Below, one piece after another: positions 1 through 8,090 of a DNA stretch of 64,000 nucleotides. The stretch comes from Puniceicoccaceae bacterium K14 (GTDB lineage: Bacteria; Verrucomicrobiota; Verrucomicrobiia; Opitutales; Opitutaceae): assembly GCA_022538095.1 (NCBI GenBank), contig JAKYXN010000023.1:1-64000 (forward strand), given 5' to 3'. The notes under the pieces are model-generated. The model was not told the DNA's origin and did not search any database. It worked only from the letters and a program-made list of their open reading frames with translations. Each line of letters opens with the position of its first letter. The first letter of the stretch is position 1. The translations under genes were made by a program, and so were the position numbers.

Positions 1-43
1 TTGTTCTTTATCATCGAAAACTTGATATAATTTTTGCATCCTA

Positions 44-937
44 TTGCAAATCAATTACTTGAGAACTTACACATTTTGTCCACACGGCCTAGTAATCTTG
101 ATATTTTCGCTTCTCCTTATTAGTTGCAATAGTTACAGGCCTAATAACTCTGTACATCTTGAGGGAGCTTACCTTGGTCAAAAGCCACCTGGACTAGTCC
201 CAGAGGCATTCGCTCCTGGGATTGTTAATACTGAGCATCGAGATCACAACGCTTTTTTTTCTCCCGATATGAGTGAATTTTACTTCACTAGAAGAGATGT
301 TAAGAGCGGAAAATGGTCGTTGATTGTCTTTAAATCCGAAAATGATCAATGGCGAGAATCAATAGTGGGCCCTAGATTGGGGCGGCCTCTTATTTCTCCG
401 GATGGCCAAATCATGCATTTGGGCAAGCTATACTCTGAACGCACTGAATCGGGCTGGTCGGAGGCGAATAGCCTTGGGCCAATGTTCGACCGGGAGGACT
501 GGGGGATTATGCGGCTCACAGCGTCGGCTAAAGGTACCTACGTTTTTGATGATTATAAAAGCGATGACGTACTCCGAATTTCAATAATAAAAGATGGCAA
601 GCGATTAGCACCGAAAAAACTAAATTCAGATATTAATTCAGGAAAATGGACTGCCCATCCATTCATTGCCCCAGACGAAAGCTACTTGATATGGGATAGT
701 GAACGGGAGGGGGGCTACGGCGATTCAGATTTGTATATAAGTTTCCGCCAAGAAAATGGCTCATGGAGTAAGGCAATTAATTTGGGGGCTAATATAAATA
801 CGGAAGCAAGGGAGGCTTCGGCTAGCGTTACTCCCGACGGAAAATATCTTTTTTTTAATAGAACTGTAAGACCGGGGGATGGAGATATATTTTGGGTTGA
901 TGCGAAAATTATCGAGCGCCTTAGACCCGACTATTAA
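44..937 (+). CDS. PD40-repeat lipoprotein
   Basis: Predicted exported lipoprotein of 297 residues. The N-terminus has a hydrophobic stretch ending in a lipobox-like LLISC (Cys about residue 28), so the mature protein should be lipid-anchored. The body carries WD40-like/PD40 beta-propeller motifs of the TolB type: FFSPDMSEFYF, PLISPDGQIMH, PFIAPDESYLIW and SVTPDGKYLFF, with the usual 'GDSDLYISFR...GSWSKAINLG' and 'GDGDIFWVDA' segments. Such proteins are found in many Bacteroidetes and Verrucomicrobia and have no assigned reaction. The start is a TTG at 44; a second TTG at 59 would give a tighter signal peptide, and an in-frame stop lies at 23-25, so the gene is complete. It ends six bases before a sequence resembling an integron attC site, which suggests it may be a gene cassette. 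Confidence 0.8.
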   Translation: MQINYLRTYTFCPHGLVILIFSLLLISCNSYRPNNSVHLEGAYLGQKPPGLVPEAFAPGIVNTEHRDHNAFFSPDMSEFYFTRRDVKSGKWSLIVFKSENDQWRESIVGPRLGRPLISPDGQIMHLGKLYSERTESGWSEANSLGPMFDREDWGIMRLTASAKGTYVFDDYKSDDVLRISIIKDGKRLAPKKLNSDINSGKWTAHPFIAPDESYLIWDSEREGGYGDSDLYISFRQENGSWSKAINLGANINTEAREASASVTPDGKYLFFNRTVRPGDGDIFWVDAKIIERLRPDY

Positions 938-939
938 AC

Positions 940-1046
940 GTCGTATAACAATCCGCTCCCACAGCAACTTCGCTGATGCAAACAGTTCGCTTATTCGAAG
1001 ACTTGCGTCTTCTCACTCACTCATGTTTGATCCGCGAAGTTAGATA
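940..1046 (+). other. attC-like recombination site (candidate)
   Basis: The spacer begins six bases after the stop of the lipoprotein gene and ends three bases before the next start codon, as in integron cassettes. It has GTATAAC (943-949, imperfect RYYYAAC) at the left and GTTAGAT (1039-1045, exact GTTRRRY) at the right. An inverted pair AACTTCGC (966-973)/GCGAAGTT (1034-1041) and an internal perfect hairpin GAAGAC-TTGC-GTCTTC (997-1012) complete it. The R box is convincing; the imperfect R'' box and unusual L-box placement keep this a candidate. No integrase is in the window. Confidence 0.4.
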
Positions 1047-1049
1047 AGG

Positions 1050-1436
1050 ATGAGAAAGAAAAATGAGGGATCAGCGTTTTGGGTTGCTCTTGGGGTAGCT
1101 CTTTTAGGAGCTATTATTCTCCTCCAATTTGAAAAGAAGGAGTTAGGAATCGACGGTATCGAATACGAGTTCGTAGACGACTCAACAGCAATGGTCCGAT
1201 TCAGGTTGAAAAACGAAACAAAAGAGGATCGAAACATCGGGCTGAGATTTTTTGCGGAAACCTATTCAAGTGATGCATACAGTTCGGGATACACTTTGCT
1301 TGGTATTCAGGAGAAAATTTTTGAGGTTAAAGCCAGCAGCAGTAAGGAATTTGTGGAAAGGTTTCAGTATCAGAGAAAAGCATCCAGCCCCTATCGCCGA
1401 GTATCCCTAGAGATTATATCTAACTTGGTTTTATAG
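1050..1436 (+). CDS. small membrane-anchored hypothetical protein
   Basis: Unrecognised 128-residue protein. The N-terminus is MRKKNE followed by one transmembrane segment (about residues 9-26, WVALGVALLGAIILLQF), then a soluble 100-residue domain rich in alternating hydrophobic/polar residues, probably beta-sandwich: YEFVDDSTAMVRFRLKNETKEDRNIGLRFF and a C-terminal SLEIISNLVL strand. N-in/C-out topology would place the domain in the periplasm. The ATG lies immediately after the attC-like box, with AAGG overlapping the spacing region, as in integron cassettes with short leaders. No function is assigned. Confidence 0.6.
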   Translation: MRKKNEGSAFWVALGVALLGAIILLQFEKKELGIDGIEYEFVDDSTAMVRFRLKNETKEDRNIGLRFFAETYSSDAYSSGYTLLGIQEKIFEVKASSSKEFVERFQYQRKASSPYRRVSLEIISNLVL

Positions 1437-1547
1437 ATCAAAGATGCTTTAAATAGTGGATACCATTCTTAACAAATCGATTTACACTATTCGGGCTCCA
1501 GACTCCGTTAAGAGAGGCTTTTTGATACAGACTCCCGTTCGAAGGAA

Positions 1548-1919
1548 ATGAATGGCGAGATCAGGCAGGTTATGGCAATAGTCGCCGGAATAAACTTCAC
1601 TCCGGTATTGATGGAATTCCTCGCACGTCTATTTCCAATTCGAACAATTTTAAGCCTCAACGATGGATACTGCCCAGAACTAAAGAAGAGAAACAATTGG
1701 TTAGACATTGTTGGATGCGGGATCTTTTTCGCTGCGATCTTCGGAGCAGTAGCATTTTACAAAACAGTATTAGAGAAAAATGACCCATGGGGACTCGGAC
1801 TTGGGTTAAGCCTAGGAGTTTTGGTTCCAGTTTTGTGGTGCACCGTAGTTACATTTTATGGGATTCAAAGGGAGAAAGTGGAGTATTGCTTGATTGGGAT
1901 TGATTCTTTTATTTCTTGA
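1548..1919 (+). CDS. small multi-pass membrane hypothetical protein
   Basis: Unrecognised 123-residue protein with about three hydrophobic segments: residues 7-25, 55-72 and 83-104 (GLGLGLSLGVLVPVLWCTVVTFYGI). The last dozen residues (EYCLIGIDSFIS) look unlike a membrane-protein tail and run directly into the promoter of the next gene, so the original 3' end may have been replaced. A short inverted pair TCTTAAC (1467-1473)/GTTAAGA (1507-1513) lies just upstream. Same strand as the two preceding genes; no function can be proposed. Confidence 0.5.
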   Translation: MNGEIRQVMAIVAGINFTPVLMEFLARLFPIRTILSLNDGYCPELKKRNNWLDIVGCGIFFAAIFGAVAFYKTVLEKNDPWGLGLGLSLGVLVPVLWCTVVTFYGIQREKVEYCLIGIDSFIS

Positions 1920-1936
1920 GTTATTGGGTTTCTTCG

Positions 1937-2794
1937 ATGGCTACTATTGATTGTTCGATTCCGTTTGGAGGACCATTGCTTGGAAATGTGGATACGCCGG
2001 ATAGTTGGATTGCTGAATTGAAGCGTCTCGGCTATAGGGCTGCGTTTAGTCCACTCCAACCGGGCGCGTCTGATGATGATATCCTGGCCTACAAAAATGT
2101 AGCGCGAGAAAATGGAATCATCATCGCGGAGGTGGGGGCATGGAGCAATATGGTGAGTCCCGATGAGACGGAGAGAGCGGAATCGATCAAGAAGTGCGTT
2201 GCATCCCTCGAGCTAGCCGACGCTCTGGAAGCGAATTGTTGTGTCAATGTAAGTGGTTCGAGGAATACCAACTATTGGGCAGGGCCGCATAAAGACAATC
2301 TCACTTCGGAGACCTTCGACCTTATTGTGGAAGTCGTGAGGGAGGTGATCGACGCTGTTAAGCCAACGAGAACTTTTTTCGCTTTGGAAGCGATGCCCTG
2401 GGCGTATCCAGATTCACCCGATAATTACTTGCGTTTAATCAAGGCAATTGATCGGGACCGTTTTGGTGTTCATTTGGATCCTGTGAATTTGGTGGTGAGT
2501 CCTCAGCTCTTCTTTCGTAACGGAAACTTGATTTCGGAATGCTTCCGTAAGTTGGGACCACATATTCTTAGCTGTCATGGCAAGGATATCGTTTTGCGAG
2601 AGGACAATTTTATTCCTCAGTTAGATGAAGTAAGGCCGGGAATTGGGCAGCTGGATTACAGGACATTCCTGACAGAATTGGCGAGGCTGAAGAGGGTGCC
2701 TCTCTTGATGGAACATTTGGAAACAGAAGAGGAATATGCTCAAGCAGCCGCTTACGTGCGGTCAGTGGGTGTAGAAGTTGGCGTAAGTTTGTAA
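1937..2794 (+). CDS. sugar phosphate isomerase/epimerase (xylose isomerase-like TIM barrel)
   Basis: About 285 residues, the usual length for the AP_endonuc_2/xylose-isomerase-like TIM-barrel family, whose members isomerise or epimerise sugars and keto acids with a divalent metal. Metal-ligand-type residues are visible at strand ends: FFALEAMPW (Glu), FGVHLDPVNL (Asp), LSCHGKDI (His) and LLMEHLE (Glu). I chose the ATG at 1937, which gives MATIDCSIPFGG; a TTG at 1916 would overlap the previous gene and add only seven residues. The C-terminal end overlaps the convergent gene at 2752-3672 by 43 bp. Cytoplasmic, no signal peptide. The substrate cannot be inferred from sequence. Confidence 0.8.
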   Translation: MATIDCSIPFGGPLLGNVDTPDSWIAELKRLGYRAAFSPLQPGASDDDILAYKNVARENGIIIAEVGAWSNMVSPDETERAESIKKCVASLELADALEANCCVNVSGSRNTNYWAGPHKDNLTSETFDLIVEVVREVIDAVKPTRTFFALEAMPWAYPDSPDNYLRLIKAIDRDRFGVHLDPVNLVVSPQLFFRNGNLISECFRKLGPHILSCHGKDIVLREDNFIPQLDEVRPGIGQLDYRTFLTELARLKRVPLLMEHLETEEEYAQAAAYVRSVGVEVGVSL

Positions 2795-3672
2795 CCGACT
2801 GAGGTATTCATTCTTGCGTTTTCAAATTCTTCCTCTGCTATTTGCTTTAAGAGTAATGCGTCTTGCCAGCGGTCTGAAAGCTCGGTTGCTTCGCCCGAAT
2901 TGTTTTGAAAGGTTTGCGCGTAGTGGATTACTGGTGGCAATAATTCAGGGGCGAATATGATAAAATCTCCCTTTTTTGCAGACTTCAGAAAACCTTCGAA
3001 GCAGCGTCTCCAGATTTCCCTAAAGTGAACTATGTATTTAGCGTTTGAGTTTGCAGTGAGTGGCGCTTGGATCGAGCCTGGCGTAGCGATGCGGCCGTGA
3101 ATAAATCTTACTCGCTCTAGGACGGGCTGCATGAACTGGATTTTTGTTTGCCAATCTCCGTAGACCATTTCGTGTCCTGTGTACCAGTGAGAGAAGTCGC
3201 CGTTAAATCGGGTCTCTGGAAAACGAAGCACTGCCTGAACGGTTCGCCAGTTGTCTTGAGTAATTGTGGCTCGATGCGTTTCGACAAATAGGGGGTAGTT
3301 GAGTTTGGTCGAAACGGATATAATTGCCGACAGAAGAGCGTCTATTTCAGCATCAGACTCTATTCCCCAGCCGACGTGAAGTGTGCTCGCAAGAAAGCCC
3401 TTTGACTGATGCTGTTCGATGAGAGGAAGTACTTCCAAAGGGTGGTTTATTCTGCAGCTTCCGGTGAGTTCTAGACCGGCATCCCGAGCGGAATCGATAT
3501 GTCCATCCTGCAATCCGTGGAAGCCTGCTTGATGAATGGTTTCATACCTTTTTGAGAGGGTCTTATCGAATAAGGCACTGCCTTTGGGGAGATCTCTGAG
3601 CGTCCCTGTATTTAGGAATACCTTCAGAGCAGGCGCTTTTGTGGAGGAATCGTTGGTGTTTGGGATGTTCAT
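2752..3672 (-). CDS. TIM-barrel sugar isomerase/epimerase family protein
   Basis: 306 residues, cytoplasmic, of the xylose-isomerase-like TIM-barrel superfamily but more divergent than its neighbours. The N-terminus (KVFLNTGTLRDLPKGSALFDKTL) and the internal YPLFVETHRATITQD (Glu), TRFNGDFSHWYTG (Asp) and VRFIHGRIATPG (His) fit the metal-ligand positions of the fold. The C-terminal 40 residues extend beyond the barrel and overlap the convergent neighbour's coding end (2752-2794). Divergent from the gene starting at 3840 across a 167-bp spacer with no candidate LacI site. The function is not resolved beyond the fold. Confidence 0.75.
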   Translation of the reverse strand: MNIPNTNDSSTKAPALKVFLNTGTLRDLPKGSALFDKTLSKRYETIHQAGFHGLQDGHIDSARDAGLELTGSCRINHPLEVLPLIEQHQSKGFLASTLHVGWGIESDAEIDALLSAIISVSTKLNYPLFVETHRATITQDNWRTVQAVLRFPETRFNGDFSHWYTGHEMVYGDWQTKIQFMQPVLERVRFIHGRIATPGSIQAPLTANSNAKYIVHFREIWRRCFEGFLKSAKKGDFIIFAPELLPPVIHYAQTFQNNSGEATELSDRWQDALLLKQIAEEEFENARMNTSVGYKLTPTSTPTDRT

Positions 3673-3839
3673 CGTCGTCTGCTGAATAGCTAGTCTGATT
3701 GGCTAAAAAAATCAGAATATTCCCTGCTTTATCGTAACTAGTAATAATCATTGATCGGGTTCTTCGGAGGCGCTTTACTCATGTTTTCTTGCTGCTTGGG
3801 ATGGATTTTGGCCGCACGCTAAATTATTTGATATTTCTT

Positions 3840-4634
3840 ATGAAAAGCAAACTAAGACCAGGCCTTGTTTCTATCACTTTTCGCGGTTTGAGCATCGAGG
3901 AAATTATCATTCTTGCCTGTGAGACTGGGCTGCATGGTATCGAATGGGGAGGGGATGTTCATGTACCCCATGGCGACTTGCAGCGAGCGAAACAAGTTGG
4001 ACAGCAAACACGCGAAGCGGGATTGGAGGTATCGGCGTACGGTTCGTATTATCGATTTGATGACTGCCTCGAATTCGATGGGGGAGACTACTTGCCCTTT
4101 GATACTATTTTGGAGACTGCCTACCTGCTGGGGGCTCCCGTCGTTCGAGTTTGGGCGGGACGAGAGGGTGTTCACGCAAGTACCCAAAATGGGGTTTCTA
4201 AGATTGCCGATCGAACGCGAGAAATGGCAGATAGGGCAGCGAAGCTCGGCATTCGAGTTGGTTTTGAATTTCACGAAAACTCATTGACTGAATCAAACGC
4301 GTCGACTCGGAATTTGCTAAACGAGATTGATCATCCGAATGTATTCACTTTTTGGCAGCCGTATTTGAGCGTCGAACACGCCTATCGTTTGGACGGTTTA
4401 GAGGATTTAGTCGGGCAGATCGAAAACGTGCATTGCAACCATTTCGCCAAAGAAGGATGGCCGCACGCCTTGCTCCTTGAAGAAGGGGAAGCGCAGTGGA
4501 AGGATTTTTTGTCGGTATTGCGACGCGATGGGCGTGAGCGTTGGGTCAGTCTCGAACACGTAAAGGATGATTCGGTGGAAAATTTTCGCCGTGATGCTGC
4601 TACTTTGGTCAATTGGATTTCTGGTTTATCCTAA
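3840..4634 (+). CDS. sugar phosphate isomerase/epimerase (xylose isomerase-like TIM barrel)
   Basis: 264 residues from the ATG at 3840 (MKSKLRPGLVSITFRGLS), which matches where the barrel begins; an upstream TTG at 3789 would add 17 residues without family character. Metal-site candidates are RVGFEFHENS (Glu), the NVFTFWQPY segment, ENVHCNHFA (His) and WVSLEHVKDD (Glu). Soluble and cytoplasmic. It precedes, on the same strand, the SDR epimerase at 4729 with a 94-bp spacer that holds a candidate LacI operator, so the next gene probably has its own promoter. Confidence 0.8.
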   Translation: MKSKLRPGLVSITFRGLSIEEIIILACETGLHGIEWGGDVHVPHGDLQRAKQVGQQTREAGLEVSAYGSYYRFDDCLEFDGGDYLPFDTILETAYLLGAPVVRVWAGREGVHASTQNGVSKIADRTREMADRAAKLGIRVGFEFHENSLTESNASTRNLLNEIDHPNVFTFWQPYLSVEHAYRLDGLEDLVGQIENVHCNHFAKEGWPHALLLEEGEAQWKDFLSVLRRDGRERWVSLEHVKDDSVENFRRDAATLVNWISGLS

Positions 4635-4670
4635 AAAGTGGTGGTGCTTGCGTCTGTGTTTGTGCCATGT

Positions 4671-4681
4671 TTTTCGGTAAA
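4671..4681. promoter_or_regulatory. candidate LacI-type operator (site A)
   Basis: TTTTCGGTAAA, four of five arm positions symmetric about G4676, followed by CTAC as at site D. It ends 47 bp before the ATG of the SDR epimerase. The identical 11-mer recurs at 34880-34890. Confidence 0.55.
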
Positions 4682-4728
4682 CTACCGTGGCCCTTGTGAT
4701 TAAATCGAAAATACAGAGGATTAGGTGA

Positions 4729-5775
4729 ATGAGTGTTCGCGATGGTCAATATCCCCTTCCAGTCCCTATGTCGGATATCGATTTGTTTCTTTCTCGGCCG
4801 ACTGAAGCGGTTTGCCAGGTTTTGCGAAATTTTGAGGGAAATATTGTGATTCTTGGAGCGGGCGGAAAGATGGGCTTGCATTTATGTCTAATGATTCAGT
4901 TCGCACTTTTGAAGACAGGGCAGTCGAATCGGGTGATTGCTGTCTCTCGTTTTGGAAATTTGAAGTATAAATCTGAGTATGAAGACCAAGGCGTTGAGAC
5001 GTTGTCAGGAGATTTGAGAGATTCTGATTTCGTGAAATCCTTGCCAGAGGCCTCGGTCGTTTTTTATTTGGTGGGAGCGAAGTTCGGTACAGCGGATAAC
5101 CCAGATTTTCTTTATGAAATGAATGTGGATCTTGCGAGCCGACTGGCGACGCATTATCGAAGCTCAAGAATCGTAGCATTCTCTACGGGGTGCGTTTATT
5201 CGTATACGACAGCCACTTCTGGAGGCTCGCACGAAGGTTCGCCTACGAATCCTATTGGTGAATACGCACTCTCGTGTCTAGAGCGTGAGCGTTGTTTTGA
5301 GGAGGTGTCTGCGGAGTTTGATACAGCGGTCATTTTGATCCGGCTCAACTATTCTGTGGAGTTTCGTTATGGTGTGCTGGTTGATATCTGCAAGAAAGTG
5401 ATGGCAGGTGAAGTGGTTGACTTATCGACTGGCTTCGTGAACGTGATTTGGCAAAACGATGCCTTGTGCCAGATCGTACAAGCTCTCGCTCTTGCGCAAT
5501 CACCTGCTAGAGCGTTGAATATTACAGGAAGTGCGATCTTAAGTGTGCGTGAGCTGGCGCTAGCCTTCGGTAGCCTGTTGGGCAAAGACCCGCTCTTTAT
5601 TGGGGACGCAAGCGGAAGCGCTTGGTTAAATGACGCTTCTTGTTCGCATCGTCTCTTTGGTGAGCCTCCTACAGATATCAGCACGATGATCAATTGGACT
5701 GTTGCTTGGTTGACTGCAGGAGGATCCACTTACGAAAAACCAACTGGATTTGAGCGTCGAGATGGAAAATTCTAG
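4729..5775 (+). CDS. NAD-dependent epimerase/dehydratase (extended SDR)
   Basis: 348 residues. The Rossmann fingerprint GAGGKMG sits near residue 44, within VILGAGGKMGLHL. The extended-SDR landmarks VVFYLVGAKFG, MNVDLASRL and IVAFSTGCVYSY follow. The catalytic YxxxK motif is altered: the aligned segment is EYALSC (Tyr179, Cys183), so the usual lysine is missing and ordinary SDR chemistry may be lost or changed. The C-terminal half reads like a substrate domain (RLNYSVEFRYGVLVDI). It sits 12 bp before the DapA-family gene and is surely cotranscribed. Probable role is modification of a sugar or sugar acid in the catabolic locus, downstream of the candidate LacI operator at 4671. Confidence 0.82.
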   Translation: MSVRDGQYPLPVPMSDIDLFLSRPTEAVCQVLRNFEGNIVILGAGGKMGLHLCLMIQFALLKTGQSNRVIAVSRFGNLKYKSEYEDQGVETLSGDLRDSDFVKSLPEASVVFYLVGAKFGTADNPDFLYEMNVDLASRLATHYRSSRIVAFSTGCVYSYTTATSGGSHEGSPTNPIGEYALSCLERERCFEEVSAEFDTAVILIRLNYSVEFRYGVLVDICKKVMAGEVVDLSTGFVNVIWQNDALCQIVQALALAQSPARALNITGSAILSVRELALAFGSLLGKDPLFIGDASGSAWLNDASCSHRLFGEPPTDISTMINWTVAWLTAGGSTYEKPTGFERRDGKF

Positions 5776-5787
5776 GTATTTGTATAC

Positions 5788-6858
5788 ATGAGCGACGTAT
5801 CAACTTTATCGGATCCGATTCGAAAACGACTTATGGATGGAGTTGTTATCCCTGCCCATCCGTTGGCTCTCAATAGCAAACGCCAACTGGATGAGCGTAG
5901 GCAACGAGCACTGACTCGTTACTACAGTGAATCAGGCGCGGGTGGTATCGCTGTCGGTGTGCATACAACCCAGTTTGAAATTCGTGATCCACGATTTGGC
6001 CTCTACCGTCCGGTCTTAGAGCTAGCGGCGGAAACGATGAACACGTGTGAAGAAAGCATGGATGATCCGCTGGTTCGCGTGGCCGGGATTGCGGGGAATA
6101 CTGCGCAAGCGTTAGAAGAGGCGGAGGTAGCAGCAGGATTAGGCTATCATCTAGGGCTTGTGAGTTTAGCGGCCTTTCAAGGCGTTTCTAATGAAACGCT
6201 GTTGGAACACATCAGGGTCGTGTCAGAGGTGATACCAGTATTTGGATTTTATTTACAGCCGTCTGTAGGAGGAATAAGACTTGATTACGCTTTTTGGAGA
6301 AAAGCGGCTGAAATCGAAAACCTGGTAGGCATTAAGATGGCGCCGTTTAATCGTTACGAAACGTTGAACGTCTTGCGTGCGGTATTGGCTTCTGGCCGCT
6401 CGAAGAAGATAGCTCTCTATACTGGGAACGACGACAACATCTTTATCGATCTTTTGAATCGTTTTCAATTTGAGGAAGGAGGCGAATCGATCGGAATTAG
6501 AGGTGGCTTGCTCGGTCAATGGGCTGTTTGGACGAATCAAGCAGCTAAGGACTTTCAAGATATAAAGAAAGTGAAAGCGTGCACGAATGTCGTTCCGGAC
6601 GAATTTATGGTACGGGCCAATCAGCTCACTGACGCGAATGCGGCGATCTTTGATGTAGCAAATGGGTTTGCTGGATGCATCCCGGGTATCCATGAAATTC
6701 TTCGTCGACAGGGTTTGCTAGAAGGGCGTTGGACCTTGAACCCACAAGAGGAATTATCGCCTGGGCAGATGGAGGAAATTGATCGTGTTTACAACGCGTA
6801 TCCTAGCCTTAATGACGATGCGTTTGTGAAAGAAAATTCGGACCGCTGGCTCAGCTGA
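5788..6858 (+). CDS. dihydrodipicolinate synthase (DapA) family aldolase/dehydratase
   Basis: 356 residues, longer than canonical DapA (about 290), of the class I Schiff-base aldolase family that includes 2-keto-3-deoxy-sugar-acid aldolases and dehydratases. Seen: GAGGIAVGVHTTQFEIRD near the N-terminus (family GTTGE region altered), VFGFYLQPS (position of the catalytic Tyr) and NLVGIKMAPFNRYET, whose Lys is the likely Schiff-base lysine. It follows the SDR gene by 12 bp and converges on the aminotransferase gene with an 8-bp overlap of coding ends (6851-6858). The absence of the canonical TTGE motif argues against lysine biosynthesis; catabolic sugar-acid cleavage is inferred from context. 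Confidence 0.85.
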   Translation: MSDVSTLSDPIRKRLMDGVVIPAHPLALNSKRQLDERRQRALTRYYSESGAGGIAVGVHTTQFEIRDPRFGLYRPVLELAAETMNTCEESMDDPLVRVAGIAGNTAQALEEAEVAAGLGYHLGLVSLAAFQGVSNETLLEHIRVVSEVIPVFGFYLQPSVGGIRLDYAFWRKAAEIENLVGIKMAPFNRYETLNVLRAVLASGRSKKIALYTGNDDNIFIDLLNRFQFEEGGESIGIRGGLLGQWAVWTNQAAKDFQDIKKVKACTNVVPDEFMVRANQLTDANAAIFDVANGFAGCIPGIHEILRRQGLLEGRWTLNPQEELSPGQMEEIDRVYNAYPSLNDDAFVKENSDRWLS

Positions 6859-8077
6859 TTTGTTTCACTGCTTGGTGCATTTCGTCGACTGTTTTAGCGA
6901 TATCACTCGCAGTGTGCGAGTAGGTAATGAACCATTCTTTGTTCGCGAAGATTCCTTTTTCGTATAGAATATTGAAGAGTTCGACTCGTTTTGCGCTTTG
7001 CTCCGATTCGTCGCCTTCGAATTGGATAGTGACTGCTGGAGAGAGCCCTACTGTGTGAGCAGGATAGTTGAACTCTCGAAAAATATCGTCAAATGCGTCA
7101 CGCATCGTTTGTCCTAGCACGTGGATATGATCGATAACAGGCTCGTTGTTTAGAACCTGCATAACTGCTTGCGAGGCAGCAAGGGAGAGTGTCTCTCCGG
7201 CATATGTTGTTGTTATGATCGTCTTATCAAGCGTGTCCATGAATTCCGCTTTACCGGCGTATGCAGATAGGGGATACCCATTGGCAATCGCTTTGGCGTA
7301 GGCTGCCAGATCTGGTTCTACGTCGAAAAACTCTCGAGCTCCGCCTTTGGCAAGCCGAAAGCCGGTGAGGATTTCATCGAAGATAAGGACGGAACCGTAT
7401 TCGCTGCACTTAGCTCTGAGTGTTTTCAGAAATTTCTGAGAAGGCGCTTGGTCCCACTCGAAAGGTGAAACGATGACGGCAGCGAGTTCGCTACCATGCT
7501 CATCAAAAAGGGCCTCGATGGCAGCGATATCTCCATACGGAAGTGAGTGTGAAAAATCGTTTAGGACGTCCGGCACCCCGTTATTTGGCCAAGTGAGAGC
7601 GAACCAATCTTGGTATCCATGATAGCCGCTAGTGGCGAATTTGTTTCGCTTGGTCTTGCTGCGGGCAAGCCTTAAGCAGCAAGCGCAAACATCTGCTCCT
7701 GTTTTCATGAAACGAATTTTTTCAGCCCAGCCTAAGGTGTTGAGTATTGCTTCTGCAGCTTCAATTTCGATAGGGCTCGCCATGCTGAAAAGGACGCCGT
7801 TGCTTAACTGATTTTTGATAGCGTCCTCAATTAATGGATATTGATAGCCGAGAATGATAGGGCCAAGCGAAGCTTTAAAATCGATGTATTCTTTGTCGTC
7901 AAGATCCCACACGCGACATCCTTTCGCTCGTTTCAGAAAGGGCGGTCGAGAAGGGACTAATTCGCCATCGTATCGTTTCGCGTTGGTTTGAGTCGCCCAG
8001 GGGATGCTCTTTAGAGAACGTTGGTAGTGTTCGGCGTGCTTAGGAGTCATTCCTGATAGATCGATAGACGTATCCAT
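6851..8077 (-). CDS. class III aminotransferase (glutamate-1-semialdehyde aminomutase-like)
   Basis: 408 residues from the ATG at 8077 (MDTSIDLSGMTPKHAEHY); an upstream ATG at 8131 would overlap the heparinase gene by 41 bp and adds non-conserved residues. Class III PLP features are present: KTGADVCACCLRLAR (cofactor phosphate region), FATSGYHGYQDWF, VLIFDEILTGFR (Asp contacting PLP) and AAYAKAIANGYPLSAYAG with the Schiff-base Lys. The spacing resembles glutamate-1-semialdehyde aminomutase, but a heme gene would not be expected here, 13 bp after a lyase gene. A transaminase acting on an amino or keto sugar-derived compound is more likely. Last gene of the minus-strand unit beginning at 11944. 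Confidence 0.85.
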   Translation of the reverse strand: MDTSIDLSGMTPKHAEHYQRSLKSIPWATQTNAKRYDGELVPSRPPFLKRAKGCRVWDLDDKEYIDFKASLGPIILGYQYPLIEDAIKNQLSNGVLFSMASPIEIEAAEAILNTLGWAEKIRFMKTGADVCACCLRLARSKTKRNKFATSGYHGYQDWFALTWPNNGVPDVLNDFSHSLPYGDIAAIEALFDEHGSELAAVIVSPFEWDQAPSQKFLKTLRAKCSEYGSVLIFDEILTGFRLAKGGAREFFDVEPDLAAYAKAIANGYPLSAYAGKAEFMDTLDKTIITTTYAGETLSLAASQAVMQVLNNEPVIDHIHVLGQTMRDAFDDIFREFNYPAHTVGLSPAVTIQFEGDESEQSAKRVELFNILYEKGIFANKEWFITYSHTASDIAKTVDEMHQAVKQIS

Positions 8078-8090
8078 AGTGCGTTCGTTT

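Noticed and set aside
3852-4287. Open frames of 120-140 codons on both strands inside the TIM-barrel gene at 3840
   Set aside because: Neither shows family motifs; the plus-strand barrel motifs are uninterrupted.
5788-6858. Authentic dapA (lysine biosynthesis)
   Set aside because: The length is about 65 residues above typical and the TTGE motif region differs; the context is catabolic.
6851-8077. Glutamate-1-semialdehyde aminomutase for heme biosynthesis
   Set aside because: Although the family match is good, its position in a lyase/symporter operon makes a heme role unlikely; kept as class III aminotransferase without a symbol.
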